This document shows positions 23,695 through 35,800 of a stretch of DNA of 64,000 nt, piece after piece. The DNA comes from Serendipita indica DSM 11827 (taxonomy: Eukaryota; Basidiomycota; Agaricomycetes; Sebacinales; Serendipitaceae): contig CAJVGD010000050.1 in the NCBI GenBank assembly GCA_910890315.1, positions 141,535-205,534 on the forward strand, in the 5' to 3' direction. Below the pieces are notes generated by a model that was given only the letters and a program-made list of their open reading frames with translations, ran no database searches and had not been told where the DNA came from. Position 1 is the first letter of the stretch. Every line of letters starts with the position of its first letter. A program made the position numbers and the translations under genes.

Positions 23695-26600
23695 ATGCCG
23701 CGAAATGAGCAGACAAAGTCATCGACACTACGCAGTCGCCAGCGCATCACAAACAAGACGCGCCTCCGCGTCGTCCACGGCTCCATCGACGCCGAAACGG
23801 TCACAATTGGCGAGACGACGGCCGCGGAGCACTTCACAGCACCCAGGGTGTTGATTCAGAGGATGCTGCAGTCAGTTTTTCACCTTGTCCGCCCGTCGCT
23901 GTTGCGCTGCTGGCCGGCGCTCTCCCAACTTGCTTATGTCAGCACATTCGCTTACCTAATCATTTCTTTATAGGAACACCATCTCCAGCAAGTCCTCAAT
24001 GCTTCCAATAATGCTGCAAATATTCCTCAGAAACAGCAACGGCCAGCTACGGCAGACGCGGCGACTCAGGCCACGCCAGCGTCCCAGGCAGCCGCTCCAC
24101 CATCAGACGCCAATTTCATCCCAATTCCAGATGCACAGGGTGTCGTCACAAACTACGACGAGCTCTATGGCCACAGAAAACATGAAATGTCCTTTGCCAT
24201 CCTAAAGTTTTCCGATCTCATCGAGGAGACGGTTCGGTTCGGTCTCGCCGGCCGCTCCTATACCATGGACGAACGAGACGCGCTGTGGTTGGAGAATTGG
24301 AATCAGGTCGCTCGTGGTGAGGGAACCAGTACGGGATCGACACGTCGTTCGAGAGCCAAGGCGGGCGACGCAGAAGAACCTGTCATTGACGAGGACTGGT
24401 TCGAGCTTTGCATGGGCCTCTTTGAAAAGTTTTCGTCAGAACAGTTACCATATCTGCACGTAGTATGTGCCATTATCCGAGCCGTGTTCGCCTCTGACCC
24501 CCCGTCTAGGACCAATCGTATCCTCAGTTTTCCTTTTTCGAACCCATGTTCCTCCAACCATATTCCCCATCCCTGTTTGCCTCTTTTCTTGTGCCTCAGG
24601 GTCTACCAGATCCAAAGGATCTCTGCGTTATGGCTAGGGCCATCTTTCCTCACTGGCTAGAACGCAAAAAGGACAGACGTGGTCGCTCCATCATCCCAGA
24701 CGTCAACGTAAGTGGCTGACATGTTCTGCTTGGTCATCTCTCATCTCGCTCCAGTTGGACGAATCGGACGAGGGCAATGTCTATGTGTGCTTCCGCCGTC
24801 GCGAGGTCAAGCCCACCCGCAAGACGCGCCGAATGGAGACGACGTCCATTGACAAACTCACCCGTCTCTCGTCCGAGTTTCAGTCTGCGCTGCAATTGGC
24901 CAACAAGACGATTGAACGAGAAGAGACGAAGCGGAAATTGTGTCTCGAGGACCATGCCATTTGGACGCTTCGATCGCGCATGGTATCTGTTACCAGCAAG
25001 TTTCCCGACTTGCGCAATGCAGACGACGACAAGTGGCTGGTCGACAAGGAAAAGGTCAAGAAACCTCGACCGATTGTCGACACTCGTATGCCGCTTGGGA
25101 ATATCAGGCAGCCCATGTCGGCTATCCCGCAGGGGCTCGAGGACAATTTCGACTTTGGTCCACCGCAGATACACCCGCGTGCGCGAAACGAGGATATTCG
25201 GTACAAGATCGAGGTAACGTTGCAGTCGAAAAAGGAAAAGGAGCAGATTGGATGGGAAGATACCACAGACGTGAGTCTAATCGAACCTCGTGTCGTCCTT
25301 TGCTAATGTCTGTATAGGCTCCGCTCCAACACTCTTCTTCTCCTTCAGCTCATTCGTTCCGACCGCTAGGAGAGTCAAATCAGGCAGAGGTTGGCGCTGT
25401 ACGAACTGGCAACCATGTCAGCGCGTTCCGTCACCGCGTCGGTAGAGGTGGAAGACGCTATCTCGACCGTCAAATGTCTCCCTTTACCACTGCCCCTCTT
25501 CCACGACGCGTGCCGACAAAGCCTATCACCCTCCCCTTTGGTCTTCCATCTCTGGTTCCTGCAATGGCCTTGAGGTCATCGCTCTTCACCGCAGTGCCTG
25601 CTGTTGCAAAGTTGGATGATAATCAGCTCTCGAATGAGATTGAGGAAGACTTGGTGAAGAGGATGCAGGATAGGTGGAAGTTTGATTCAGACGCTTTGTC
25701 GGCAGCAGGACGTCCGATCATTGATGATTTCGACTATAGGTTTGTTTACATTTCAACCGTTTACGCATCAAAATTGACACTATGATAGATACAGCGTGCA
25801 AAGGCACCTGCTTCTCAAAGACAAGGAGTATCTTGTCAATGTCGACCCCTCGAAGCTTGCCGTTGACCAAAAGATCAACTTTGCGGCGCCTCTCAATGAT
25901 GTTCTCAGTGTTCAAGGCGAGCATCAGATGCACCAGCTCCAACAAGCTTCTGCAAATGGCACGGTGGGCCAGGCGAATGCAACCGCGTCGTTGCAACAAG
26001 CACGTCCCCAGCTTGTCAATGGCGTCGCCGTTCGACCTGCTATTTCGACTCAGGGTTTGAGTCAACCGTCGCCGTTGAGTGCGGGTACCGTCAACTTGCA
26101 GCGCCAGCCACAGGTGGCTGCCGTACTCTTACATCAGCAGATCCTCCGGGAGAAGCAAGCCCAGGCCCCAGCACAAGCTCAGCCATCAAGCAACGGTACC
26201 CCTCAACCATCGCCCACCCAACCGCAAACACCCGTCCAACCCCAGGTGCTTCCGCAGGCGACGACGAATGGCACGCCTGGTATGCCCGTGTCGTCGTTTG
26301 TCCCATTGGCGCTTCCTCCCCAGAATGTAGTGAATGCGACCCCCGTCCAGACGTCGTCGCCTCCAAAGCAAATGGCCAATGGTGCCTATCTCCCTTCCCC
26401 TGGTCCCTCGCCGCTTCCTCCGTCGACGGGGATCGTCTCACCGGATCCTGCGGCTACTGTACGGGTCAGCACGCCCATCCGAAAGTCGACCATCCCACTT
26501 CAGCCTGGCGGTGCGCTGCCCATGAACGGATTCAACCCTGCACAAGCTGGAACTCTCCCCAACAATTTCACGGGGTTTCCTAATGGAATGTCTGCGGAAA

Positions 26601-27439
26601 TGTACAACAATCTCCAGAGCATGAAGCTCATTAATCAGCAGCACATGCTCCAGTTCTCGCACCCTCCCGTGAACCAGCTCACACCGCAGCAGCAATACAT
26701 TCAGCAGCAACAACAGCAGCAGCAGCAACAACAAATGCGCTTTCAGCATCAGTTCCAAATGATGCAGGCGGCGGCCGGTGCGCCTCTTCACATTGGGTTG
26801 CAGAATCATTTCGGAGACAATACGGTGCCGAGTCCACAATCGATGATGAACGGGCAACAAAATGGTCAAGTCGTGCCGAACCCGGCCATGTTTGCGATGG
26901 GAGGTCCGACGATGCCCAATAGTGCGATGAACATGACGGTGCAGAACATGAACTTGCAGCTTGGACCGCAGAATATTGCGCTTCGTATGCCGCCGAATCG
27001 AATGCAGCAGCAACAAGCTGGCGTCATCCCTCGACCGCCGACAGCAATGGGGATGGGCGATTATGGGATGGGGATGCCGAATGGTGCGTCTCCGTTGATG
27101 CCGACGATGCAAGGAATGGGCGTTGGGATGAATCCGGGTGTCAATGTCAATGCTCAAATGGCGGCTGCCATGTCGATTTCGCGCGCACCGTCGACGCCGC
27201 TTTCGATGCGAAATGCAGGGTTGTTGCCGAATGGGATGATGATGGGACGGTCGCCGGTGAATAATGGGCCGATGCAGAGTCCGATGATGCGACCGACGTC
27301 GGCGGCGTCGATGCATTCGAATATGGGGATGCAGATGCCTCCGGGCTCGTTGCCACATTCGCTGCAGAACAGTCCCGCCAATTTACATCAACCGCCGCTC
27401 ACGCCACATCTTCGTCAACAGCCTGTCCCGGGGTTGTGA
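23695..27439 (+). CDS. EPL1: Enhancer of polycomb-like protein, NuA4 subunit
   Basis: Scaffold subunit of the NuA4/Piccolo histone H4/H2A acetyltransferase. The start at 23695 gives MPRNEQTKSSTLRSRQRITN followed by KTRLRVVHG, the basic EPcA N-terminus that contacts the nucleosome and Esa1. Later exons give KHEMSFAILKFSDLIEETVR, DEDWFELCMGLFEKFSSEQL, PDPKDLCVMARAIFPHWLER, VYVCFRRREVKPTRKTRR and a helical SSEFQSALQLANKTIEREE. This is the conserved order of the EPcA domain. The large 3' exon from 25796 (about 547 codons) encodes a Gln/Asn/Met/Pro-rich low-complexity tail with a Q11 run. Introns are near 23871-23973, 24463-24597, 24708-24755, 25271-25318 and 25739-25790. There is no disruption. 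Confidence 0.93.
26702..26734 (+). repeat. CAG/CAA microsatellite encoding Gln11 in EPL1
   Basis: Eleven consecutive CAG or CAA codons within the disordered C-terminal tail of EPL1. Mixed codons suggest it is moderately stable. Confidence 0.9.
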
Positions 27440-27707
27440 AATGACGAGTCTGGATCTTCTGCGTGGTGAGTTTATACTTTTTGTGCTCACTATGCGGTTT
27501 TATTGATTGTTGATAGCTCTTTCTTTAAACAGTTGTACCAGAACGACTATTGGAGATAAAATTCTCTGTTCGATGTTGGTCGCCTCACTACTATACTACT
27601 TTTCGGTCATCCATGTGCACCCTCTTGTATGTTCCGCCTCGGAACATTGCTGTAACCAATAAACGCTTTTTTGCATCAATACGTCTGTGCATCAAATCCC
27701 CAGGTTT

Positions 27708-28163
27708 CTAGGCTGCACGCTTGCGTTTGGATGGCTCTTGGAGCTCATCCTTTGCAACGTTGTCCATGACAGGGGACGGACGCTTTGAAAAGACGATTTT
27801 CTTTCGAATTATAGAGACGATGTCAAAGGAGACTTCGTTATCAGGTTCAGCTGTCTTGTTGGATTTGAGGACCGCGAGAGGTTTCGGAAGGCCTGTGAGC
27901 TTTCCTTCCAGGAGATGGTGGCCTATACGAAGTGTTGGTTTAGACTATGCATGAATGTTATTCCAAGAATGCACGGAGGTGAGACATGCCTCGATGCTCA
28001 TGTCGAGCATTCCGATTGTTTCTCCAGCGTAATCACCTTCTATCTCGATTGAACCTTGAAGTTCGAGCAAGACGAGTTCGTTGAACCCGATGGACGCGAC
28101 GGCTGGTGGGAGCGCATGATCTGGAGAAGGGACTTGGGAGGGAAGTCGGACGGGAATAATCAT
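27708..28163 (-). CDS. CTF8: Chromosome transmission fidelity protein 8
   Basis: Small subunit of the Ctf18-Dcc1-Ctf8 alternative clamp loader, needed for sister-chromatid cohesion. Exon 1 reads MIIPVRLPSQVPSPDHALPP, then ELVLLELQGSIEIEGDYAGE and IGMLDMSIE. After an intron at about 27921-27985 the frame gives PTLRIGHHLLEGKLTGLPKP joined to LAVLKSN. The phrase IGHHxLEGKxxxLxKPLAVL and the preceding LxELQGxIE strand are characteristic of Ctf8. The protein ends with a basic KRKRAA, plausible for nuclear import. Length (about 130-140 residues) fits the family. Head-to-head with ARP10. Confidence 0.88.
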
Positions 28164-28306
28164 TTTAGTCTCTTCTCCTGGATTCTATTCTCGAGAAGTT
28201 CATATATTGGCTGGTTTGGCTGGCTCCAAAGTGAGTCTGTTGATTCAATCAACAAAAAACTTGAACTCTGCCACCGCCATCTGTCCTTCAACTCGCGTCC
28301 ACGACA
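28164..28306. promoter_or_regulatory. Shared divergent promoter of CTF8 and ARP10
   Basis: 143 nt between the two start codons; both 5' UTRs and core promoters must fit here. No TATA box stands out. Confidence 0.45.
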
Positions 28307-30301
28307 ATGGCAGCCCCACAAGCAGAACCACGGAGACCTACGAGTATGTCTGGTGCAGGTGAAGCACGACCGCGTCAATCCTCGTCTTCATATGTCGTCG
28401 GGAATGCACCACAGTATACAGCCACGAGGCGGCATTCGCTCTACGGGACCGAAGACAGAATCATCATCGACCCGGGTTCACGATTCTGGAAGGTTGGGTT
28501 CAGCGGCGAGGGGAAGCCACGCCAGGTTTTCCTCGTAGGCAGTAGGCATGTAGGACACGCGCACGACGAGGCTGGGGGTGGTGTGTCACAGCTTTGGCAG
28601 TTGGAAGGTCCCAAGACTGCCGAGGAGAGGGAGGAAGCGGACCGGATGCTCGCTGCGAGGCTACAAGACGCGCTAAGGAGCGTGTTTTTTGAGTGAGTTT
28701 GGTGGGTGTCGTGTTTGCGTATGATCTGACGCTCTGTAGGTCACTTATGACCGATCCAAAGTCGAGGAAAGTGATTATCGTCGAGCATCCGTTACTTCCA
28801 TTGCGAGTCAAGGATTTGCTCGCCAAAATTCTATTCGACAACCTCAATGTGAGTCAACTATGCATTTTGATTCGGTACTCACTCGCACTTAGATCCCATC
28901 TTTGTCGTTTGCATCGAGTTCTCTGCTCGCGCTTATAGCTGTCGGACGGACGAGCGGCCTCGTAGTGGATTCCGGTCATCTAGAGACCTACGCACTCCCT
29001 GTACGTCGATACGAAGACAGAAGTAAGCATCTAATCCCTTGGGTAGATATCCTCATCTCGACCCATGTACCCATTAATCAAGACGACGCCCCGAGCAGGC
29101 GCACGACTCACCCAACACCTCCGTGCACTGATACTTGAATTCGGCACTTTTCATCCTCCCTTTGCTACCCTCGCAGGCTCGGCGAATACTGCACCACGAC
29201 CTACACGTATACCCCCGGAAATTCTGACCGATGCCATCATTGAAGACATCAAGACGAGCTGTTGCTTTGTGGGACGGGTCATGAGCCAAAGCCCGTCAGG
29301 TGCTCCCGACACAATGGGCATTGACACAGACATGCCCTCGCCTCGCACCGAAGATCGAATGTCGGTCGATCCAGAATCTCAACCACACACGCCATTGCGA
29401 AGTGGTCCAAACAGTGGGACGCAGACACCCGTACGACAATCGCAGGCAGGATCTTCTGCAAGCTGGGCTACTCGTTATCAGCGAGATTCTTCGGCTGTAG
29501 ACTTTTTGGTCCCGGTCAAGCCTCCACCACCACTGTCCGGAACTGGAAGGGGAAGCATTCGTGTACCTGGATGGGTTCGCGAGCGAGCTGCAGAGCTACT
29601 GTTTGAAGCTGGAGATGTGGATGAAGCAAGTGTTGCTGAAGTCGTACTACAATCACTACTCAAGGTATGTTCTTGGATAGGCTTTGGAGATGTGCTCATG
29701 TCGTCCGTCAAGACCCCAGTTGACCTGAGAAAGGATCTCATTTCGACCATTGTAGTGATAGGAGGAACGGCGATGATGCCTGGCTTCATACCACGACTGC
29801 ATGACGAGATTGTACGAACGCTCACCAAGGTCACACCGACAGCCTCAGTACGAAGTCCAAAACGGCGAGCGTATGATCCCTATGAACCTCTACGCGCATT
29901 AGTAGATCATGTGGCCATTCTCAATAATCCTTCCCCTGTTCCATCTCGTGCACGTACCGCTGGAAGTGCGCCTGCTTTTGCGCCGCTTTGCATGTCGTGG
30001 GTAGGAGGTTCAATAGCTGGGTACGTCAACTTATCATTTTGTTTTGTGTCTATCATTGGCTGACTAGTGGATTGGTAGAGCACTCAAGACAGGCGGACAA
30101 GAGATATTGCACGACAAGTGGGACGAAGCCTCTGTGGTTATCGAGGAACCAGAGACGCCTCTCCATGGACTCGCTACACGGGAGAATAACTTTGTGCTCC
30201 CAGATTGGACGCGTGCGCCATTACGTGTCGGTGCACCTCATGCGGGTGTCCACCCACCACGACAATACGGCGTTCCCCTTGATGAGCCAATCACCGTTTA
30301 G
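28307..30301 (+). CDS. ARP10: Actin-related protein 10 (dynactin pointed-end subunit)
   Basis: Caps the Arp1 filament of dynactin, the dynein adaptor. An N-terminal Pro/Ser-rich extension precedes the actin-fold start EDRIIIDPGSRFWKVGFSGE (phosphate-1 loop position). Later exons give KVIIVEHPLLPLRVKDLLAK, PSLSFASSSLLALIAVG, then SGLVVDSGHLETYALPV (phosphate-2 loop, DSGH), TTPRAGARLTQHLRALI, LRKDLISTIVVIGGTAMMPG (adenosine-binding IGGTAMMPGF) and MSWVGGSIAG. An inserted Ser/Pro-rich segment sits at about 29280-29560. The family is highly divergent from actin, and the degenerate GTG loop motif fits ARP10 rather than ARP1. Ends 59 nt from the convergent Nudix gene. Confidence 0.82.
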
Positions 30302-30360
30302 GCTATTATATGTATGTACTCTAATATAGATATTACGAGCGCGAGGGGATATCGTAAAAA

Positions 30361-31542
30361 TTATTGAGCTCCATCGACTTCCCGCGAGGCATACGCGGTT
30401 GATTCCATCGTCCCATTCACTTCAATACGCGTAGTTGTATCCGAGGACAAGTCTTCGAGTGCCCATGCGACAAATTGCGTATGGGTGGGTTGGCCTGGCC
30501 CATATCGTTGATACGTCGGCTCCGCTTCGTAGGCTATCTGTGCCACTCGGATCTACGAGCTCATCAGCCTTACAATTCATGCGTAATGAGCACATACCAA
30601 GACGTCAGAAGTCAGACCCTTGATTGGGCTCGCTGCGGAACGAAATCTATGCATTCGATAAAGACTGCCACGTATTTGAGTCCATGTACTGTCACTAGTG
30701 TTCTAATCCTGTGTTAGCCTTTACCGAGGGCGAGGAGATTTCGACTTGCATAGAGCTCTTCCTCATAAGGCCAGTCGTCGCTTCCTTTTCGACTGAGGAC
30801 TTCGTCTGATGCAAGCTCTGGGTCTAAGATTGCTTGGAGAGGGTGGGTGAAGATGCGATCAACTTCTTGTGTGCATGGTACGAGTGAGGCTAGAACTGAA
30901 GGATCATCTAAAAAGAATAGCACGGGTGTGACAACGAGCTTCCACTTTCCATGATTTAGTGGTCTAGTCTTCATCATAGTGACTAACTTACCTGAGAGAG
31001 ATACGGTGGAAGCTGGCCGATGTAATGTAGAGCTGGTGATTTTGGATCCAAGCCGCACTCTTCATGCGCTTCGCGTAGCTAGTGCTGAATGAGCGTTTAG
31101 ACGTGTGTTGAAGCGTGGATTATACCGCAGTTTCCTTCACATTCGCGTCTTGGGGATCGCATTTTCCGCCAGGGAACGCGGTCTGTTGACATTCAAAATT
31201 TGACTAATGAAGAAGTGTTGAATACATACTTGTCCTGGATGACTTCTGAGGGCCATTGACCGTGTGGTCAAAAGGACACGCAGTATTTCATTATGTTCAT
31301 ATAAGAGAACAAGAACTGCGGCTGTTTTCTGACTCGGGTATTGATGCCTAGGTTGTATTCAATGTTATACGCGTGTTATGTGCCAAAGAAGAGGGCTGGC
31401 ATTACAGTCTGTCGAGCACGGCATGTTCTTCCGGCGAAGGTGCATAGCTGTACAGTCGTTGGAGCGCGTGTCGTGTTGAATCGTGCAGGTTTAAATGTGA
31501 AAATTCCTTTTCAAAGCTAACCTTTGTCTCGGCCTGTTGCAT
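30361..31542 (-). CDS. PCD1: Peroxisomal-type coenzyme A diphosphatase (Nudix, PCD1/NUDT7-like)
   Basis: Hydrolyses CoA and its derivatives to 3',5'-ADP and phosphopantetheine. Start at 31542 (MQQAETKVSFEKEFSHLNLH). After one intron the frame gives QKTAAVLVLLYEHNEILRVL and TTRSMALRSHPGQTAFPGGK. The Nudix box follows as GGKCDPQDANVKETALREAH joined to EECGL, which satisfies GX5EX7REXXEEXGX. The upstream LRSHPGQ(T/V)AFPGGK is the NUDT7/PCD1 subgroup signature (UPF0035). The remaining exons carry TPVLFFLDDPSVLASLVPCT and VDRIFTHPLQAILD. There is no obvious SKL tail (it ends DGAQ), so peroxisomal location is not shown by the sequence. Confidence 0.85.
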
Positions 31543-32854
31543 AGTCAGTCGACGATGAGTTCAAGTGTTATTTGAACAGGTATATTGACTATGAAAGTTG
31601 TACGAAAATGTTAGCATGTAACTCAGTAAAGATTGTGGGAAAGAGGAGGTTGCTCGAATGCTCAAGCGTTCTTTGACTTAGGTGGAGGGGGCACTGCCGT
31701 CGAGATTGACAGGTTGACGATCTTCGATGTCGCTTGGTGGGTAAAGAGGTAATCTACCCTGCAACGAAGCTGTGGTCATTCTCTGTTGATTGAGGTCTTA
31801 CCTTTGGGTACGCTTCGCCAAAAGTGAGTCAAGCAAGCAGGGTACGTGGACAAGCTATGCGGATCAACCCACGGAATATCTCAGGTTTTGAATACGAGAG
31901 GGAGGGAACGCGAGTTTCTCCGGAGAGGATGATCAAAGTTTCATTACGGCTGCGGAGAAACCTCTAGGTCTGAACGAATGGATCTCGTCCGGGGATAGCC
32001 GCAGAAAGCCTGTTTGTAAAGGAAAGCATATTCCCACCCATGCGACCTGGTGTGCGAAGGGGTTTGAGGAGCCATGGGCCAATGCTCCGCATATTTTCCA
32101 GCGGGAGGGGAGAAGTCCAAGTTTCAAGACGGAGCGAGTTGGATTTGACATTCGGCGAGTTGAAGAGCACAGAGTCCGGGCGTAGTCAAGCATGCTCGTA
32201 TGCCCCCGAACGGTTCTCCGGAGAGGAAACGGGACAGGACGATATTGTCGAGTTTGCGCAGACCGAGATAACGCGTCTGAGATGAAGTTGGGGGCAGCCA
32301 CTGAATCGCGGTTGGCGGTCCACGCGGATAGGGAGGAGCAAGCGCATGTCGCAATCCCTAGGCGTTATCACCGCAAGGAAGAGGCCATATGAACGGTATT
32401 TTTAACAATGTGCAATGTTTTGGTAGCGAGCACGGCACGGCTGCCCCTGGTCCTTGCGAAGACTTATCGGAGGCACAGAGACAGGGCTGTATACAGTAAA
32501 TAATTGCCGAATATTCGCTCCTGGATTCTCCATATGGTCGCCGTTAGTGGCCATTACGAACATTGAGCCCGTTCAGCGAGTTGCAGACAGGGAGCGTGGC
32601 TCGACAAAACGAACATCCAAGAGGCGTCCTCAGCAGACATTTGGCATGCGAATGTGAATTATTGACTATTTTTTGAGAATTTTTGGACGGGTCGCGGTTA
32701 CCGTGTCAGGGAACTGAGCTGAGGCTGCGTCCATGAAACTTGGTTTCCAACTCCATCTCGGTCTGCTTACGTCTGCGTTCCAGCACGCTCGAGACGGCTT
32801 CTTCCTCCGAGAGCTGAGCTCTCTGGATCATCTGTACTATAGCGATTCGTTGCC
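31543..32854. other. Long spacer with a possible gene fragment on the minus strand
   Basis: 1.3 kb with no confident gene. Minus-strand frames at 31933-32354 give leucine-rich text (LGLRKLDNIVLSRFLSGEPF, then TPGLCALQLAECQIQL) like the C-terminal half of an F-box/LRR protein, but there is no F-box and no start. It may be a relic. The rest (31550-31930, 32400-32850) shows nothing recognisable. Confidence 0.3.
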
Positions 32855-35800
32855 ATGGCCGACTTTCCACTCCCAATCTCAGAGGCCTTTCTAGTGCGCC
32901 GCTTCCTCTACAAACCTACAGTATTCTGCGTGCTTATAGGGTCTTATAGGGTACACTCGACAATCCTGCAATCTCCCAGTCATATAGAAAGGCCGTTATT
33001 CGCCCAACCCCGACAAGCTTCACCGTCTCTCTCTATCCACCCCGCAAACAAGGCACAAACTATCATTATGGGATGCGAATTATACCCACAGATGTACCCA
33101 CAAGCCCTGTAGAGTCTAGCGCAAAGTCGGTGCGCTCGACCAAGTCTTCCAAGTACAAGGAATACGACGTGCGTCGCTTATTCTTCTGCCATTAATTTCG
33201 CTTATGCCTCATCGCCTATTAGATATTCCGCCGTTGGGATGACTGTCTAGACTTTCAGCGCACGCTCGAGGGCGAATATCAGTTCATCGCCCAGCGACGA
33301 CGAAAGGGTCAGCCTGCTTTGGATCACCATGCCAAAAACACCCTTTACCCAGCTCAACGGGCCGCCTCTTTTGACTCTCTACCGGTTTGTACACGTCCTT
33401 GTTGTGTTGGCCGTATGGTACTCATTCAGCCTGCCAATAGGCCGGCCCTGATCCCAGTTCGATCGCTCTCGACGTGCACGAGTACATTCCCAAGTTGACC
33501 AAAAAGTCCAATCTCTTTCGTGCCAATCACAGCACCGTCTCTCAACGCGGTGAAGAGTTCAAGGCAATGATCAACGCGTTGCTCGACGAGGACGCCCACT
33601 CGACCATTCGCGAGTTGCGGACGGTACCTATTGTCCGGGACTTTTTTGCCTTATGGCGAAGGGACAAGGAAGCCGAGCGCAGGAGCGCAAAGACAGCCTC
33701 CATTACCTCTCCGCCTTTACCCGGGGCCCCAACTGCACCCACCGTCGTGCCTGTGGTCAATACTCCCCCGCCGCCGGCCCCCGTACTCGCTCCCAAGTCG
33801 GGTCCAGCGCAGTCGACTCCTCAAAGATCACCGACATTGAACCATTTAGCAGATTTCCTGCACACCCCGGTCACTTCAGTTCCGAAATCACCCAAGCCTG
33901 CAGGAAGGAATTCATATGCGACTCCACGCGGTAACATACGACCGAGCACGGCAAATGTCGAATTATATCCATCCAACAGACCACCGGCATCCCTATTCTT
34001 GGCAACCTCTGACGCCGCTCCTGGACCATCCACACCTGCAGTTAATGCGGCCAACTCGATACCCGCGGCAGCTTCGCGGTTTTCCCGAAGTCAAACGCTA
34101 CCCGTCCCTAATCAGCCTGTAGATCCATTGGATCCTGTTTCCGATGCGGGACTCCGCGCACGAGAGGGATTAATGCTACGCCCCTTGGCTAGGGAAGATC
34201 CATCGTCACAATGGGGAGGATTATCTCGTCCCCCACTTCGAAAGGGGTCCAGTCCAGAGCTTGCGAGACCATCGACGGCAACCGGAGGAGAGCGGGCGAG
34301 AACTCGGGACTATGCTTCCCCGCATCGGCTTCAGGACAACTGGCAAGGTTTCAGCGGTGGAGGGTTGCAACCAATGCCCATTCATCGTCTTGCACAAAGA
34401 CAACCCTCGCTGCCAGGGTTGCCTCGAAAAGCCACGCTAAGGGAGAGTCCCTCTGTCGAAGGCGGACTTGCGGGGGATGCTCTCAAGCCACTTACATCGT
34501 TTCCATTTGATCATCCTCCCGAGTCGCCTGGCTCACCTGGTGTCGCTGTTCCGGCGGCTGGTCGAAGGAGACTCGACTCGTTGGCTGTGTTGGACCCAGA
34601 GATGTATCAAACCCTGGCCTCTCAAGGTCAGGCTATGCAATCGTCACCATCACTATTGCAATTTGGACGGTCCCCGTCTATCGGTCATGACACTTCTCAG
34701 GTCATCCCACGCGCCCGCAAGACACCCCCCATCCAGGACAGCGGAAACAGGAGTGCGCGTTTCTTCGTAGATGATCCAAATGGAAATCTTCTCGTTGATG
34801 TCGCCAATGGACCGCCTCCTCGGTCTCCCATCTCGGCGGGCATGGGCTCACTCACGTTGGACCCCGAAATGGGCCGGGTGCGCAAAAATTCGACACATTC
34901 TCATGAGAGTGACGAGGGCCAATTTGGGCAAATCGCAAGAGAGAGGTCGGTTCAGAATACGCGCCTTATTGGCCGACCACCGCCTGGGAAACAACCAATA
35001 ATGCGTCCGCCTCCCACCGCGCCACTTCCGCCAACGAATGCGAACGTGGACCTAAGATCAGGACGGAGTGCAGAGGAGCGCGCGTATAACCTGTCCATCA
35101 TCTCGGGAGCGTCTATTCCCACCCTCTCGTCGAATGCCAGCTCCTCGTCCTTCTCTCAGGCCTCGCCGCTTTCTCCTACGGCAATGCCCGCCTCTCGCTT
35201 TCGGTCACGAGCGTCGATGAGCTCATTGGGAGATCAGCAGCAGCGTCGCTTGTCGCTCGATTCGCTCATGATGAGTGATGTCGAATTGCCGTACCTGTCG
35301 AGGAACCTATCCAACACCCAAAATCACTATTCGCTTAAGAATAAGTCGTCGGATGCCGTATTTGCAGCGCATAATGCTGTCAACGGGAATGGACCAGCCT
35401 CGGCTACGCCTACACCACGAACGTTTGGAGCTGCAAATATTGCAATCGGTGTGGGTGGCGGACGAGGGTCGTATTCGAGCCAGGATACGGATAGTACTGG
35501 GCTAAACGAGGACTCGGGTGCTCTATCATCCGCATCATCCATCCACGCGCCCGCACCTTCGCGTCTGCATCCACCCACCAAGGCCATCATTGTCTCCAAG
35601 ACGACCCCTCCGCCTCCTCGCCCACCAAGATCCGCGCTTCGCAATTCGAGCCAGTTTGCTACGGGTGTGTTGCAGCGATTGGAAGAGACGAGCAATGGCG
35701 ATTCGAGTGGCTCGCGTCCGCAGACTCCTTTCAACAATTTGCACAAGCAAGAGTCGCATGAGTTTATCGATAGCTATTTCCTGACGCCGCAACTTCAGCC

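Noticed and set aside
26438-27358. 306-codon His/Arg-rich open frame on the minus strand
   Set aside because: Antisense shadow of the EPL1 Gln/Met/Pro-rich tail; its composition is simply the complement of those codons.
13174-31542. Biosynthetic gene cluster
   Set aside because: Neighbouring genes (AspRS, GUP1, SAR1, EPL1, CTF8, ARP10, Nudix) belong to unrelated housekeeping processes, and no backbone enzyme such as PKS, NRPS or terpene cyclase is present.
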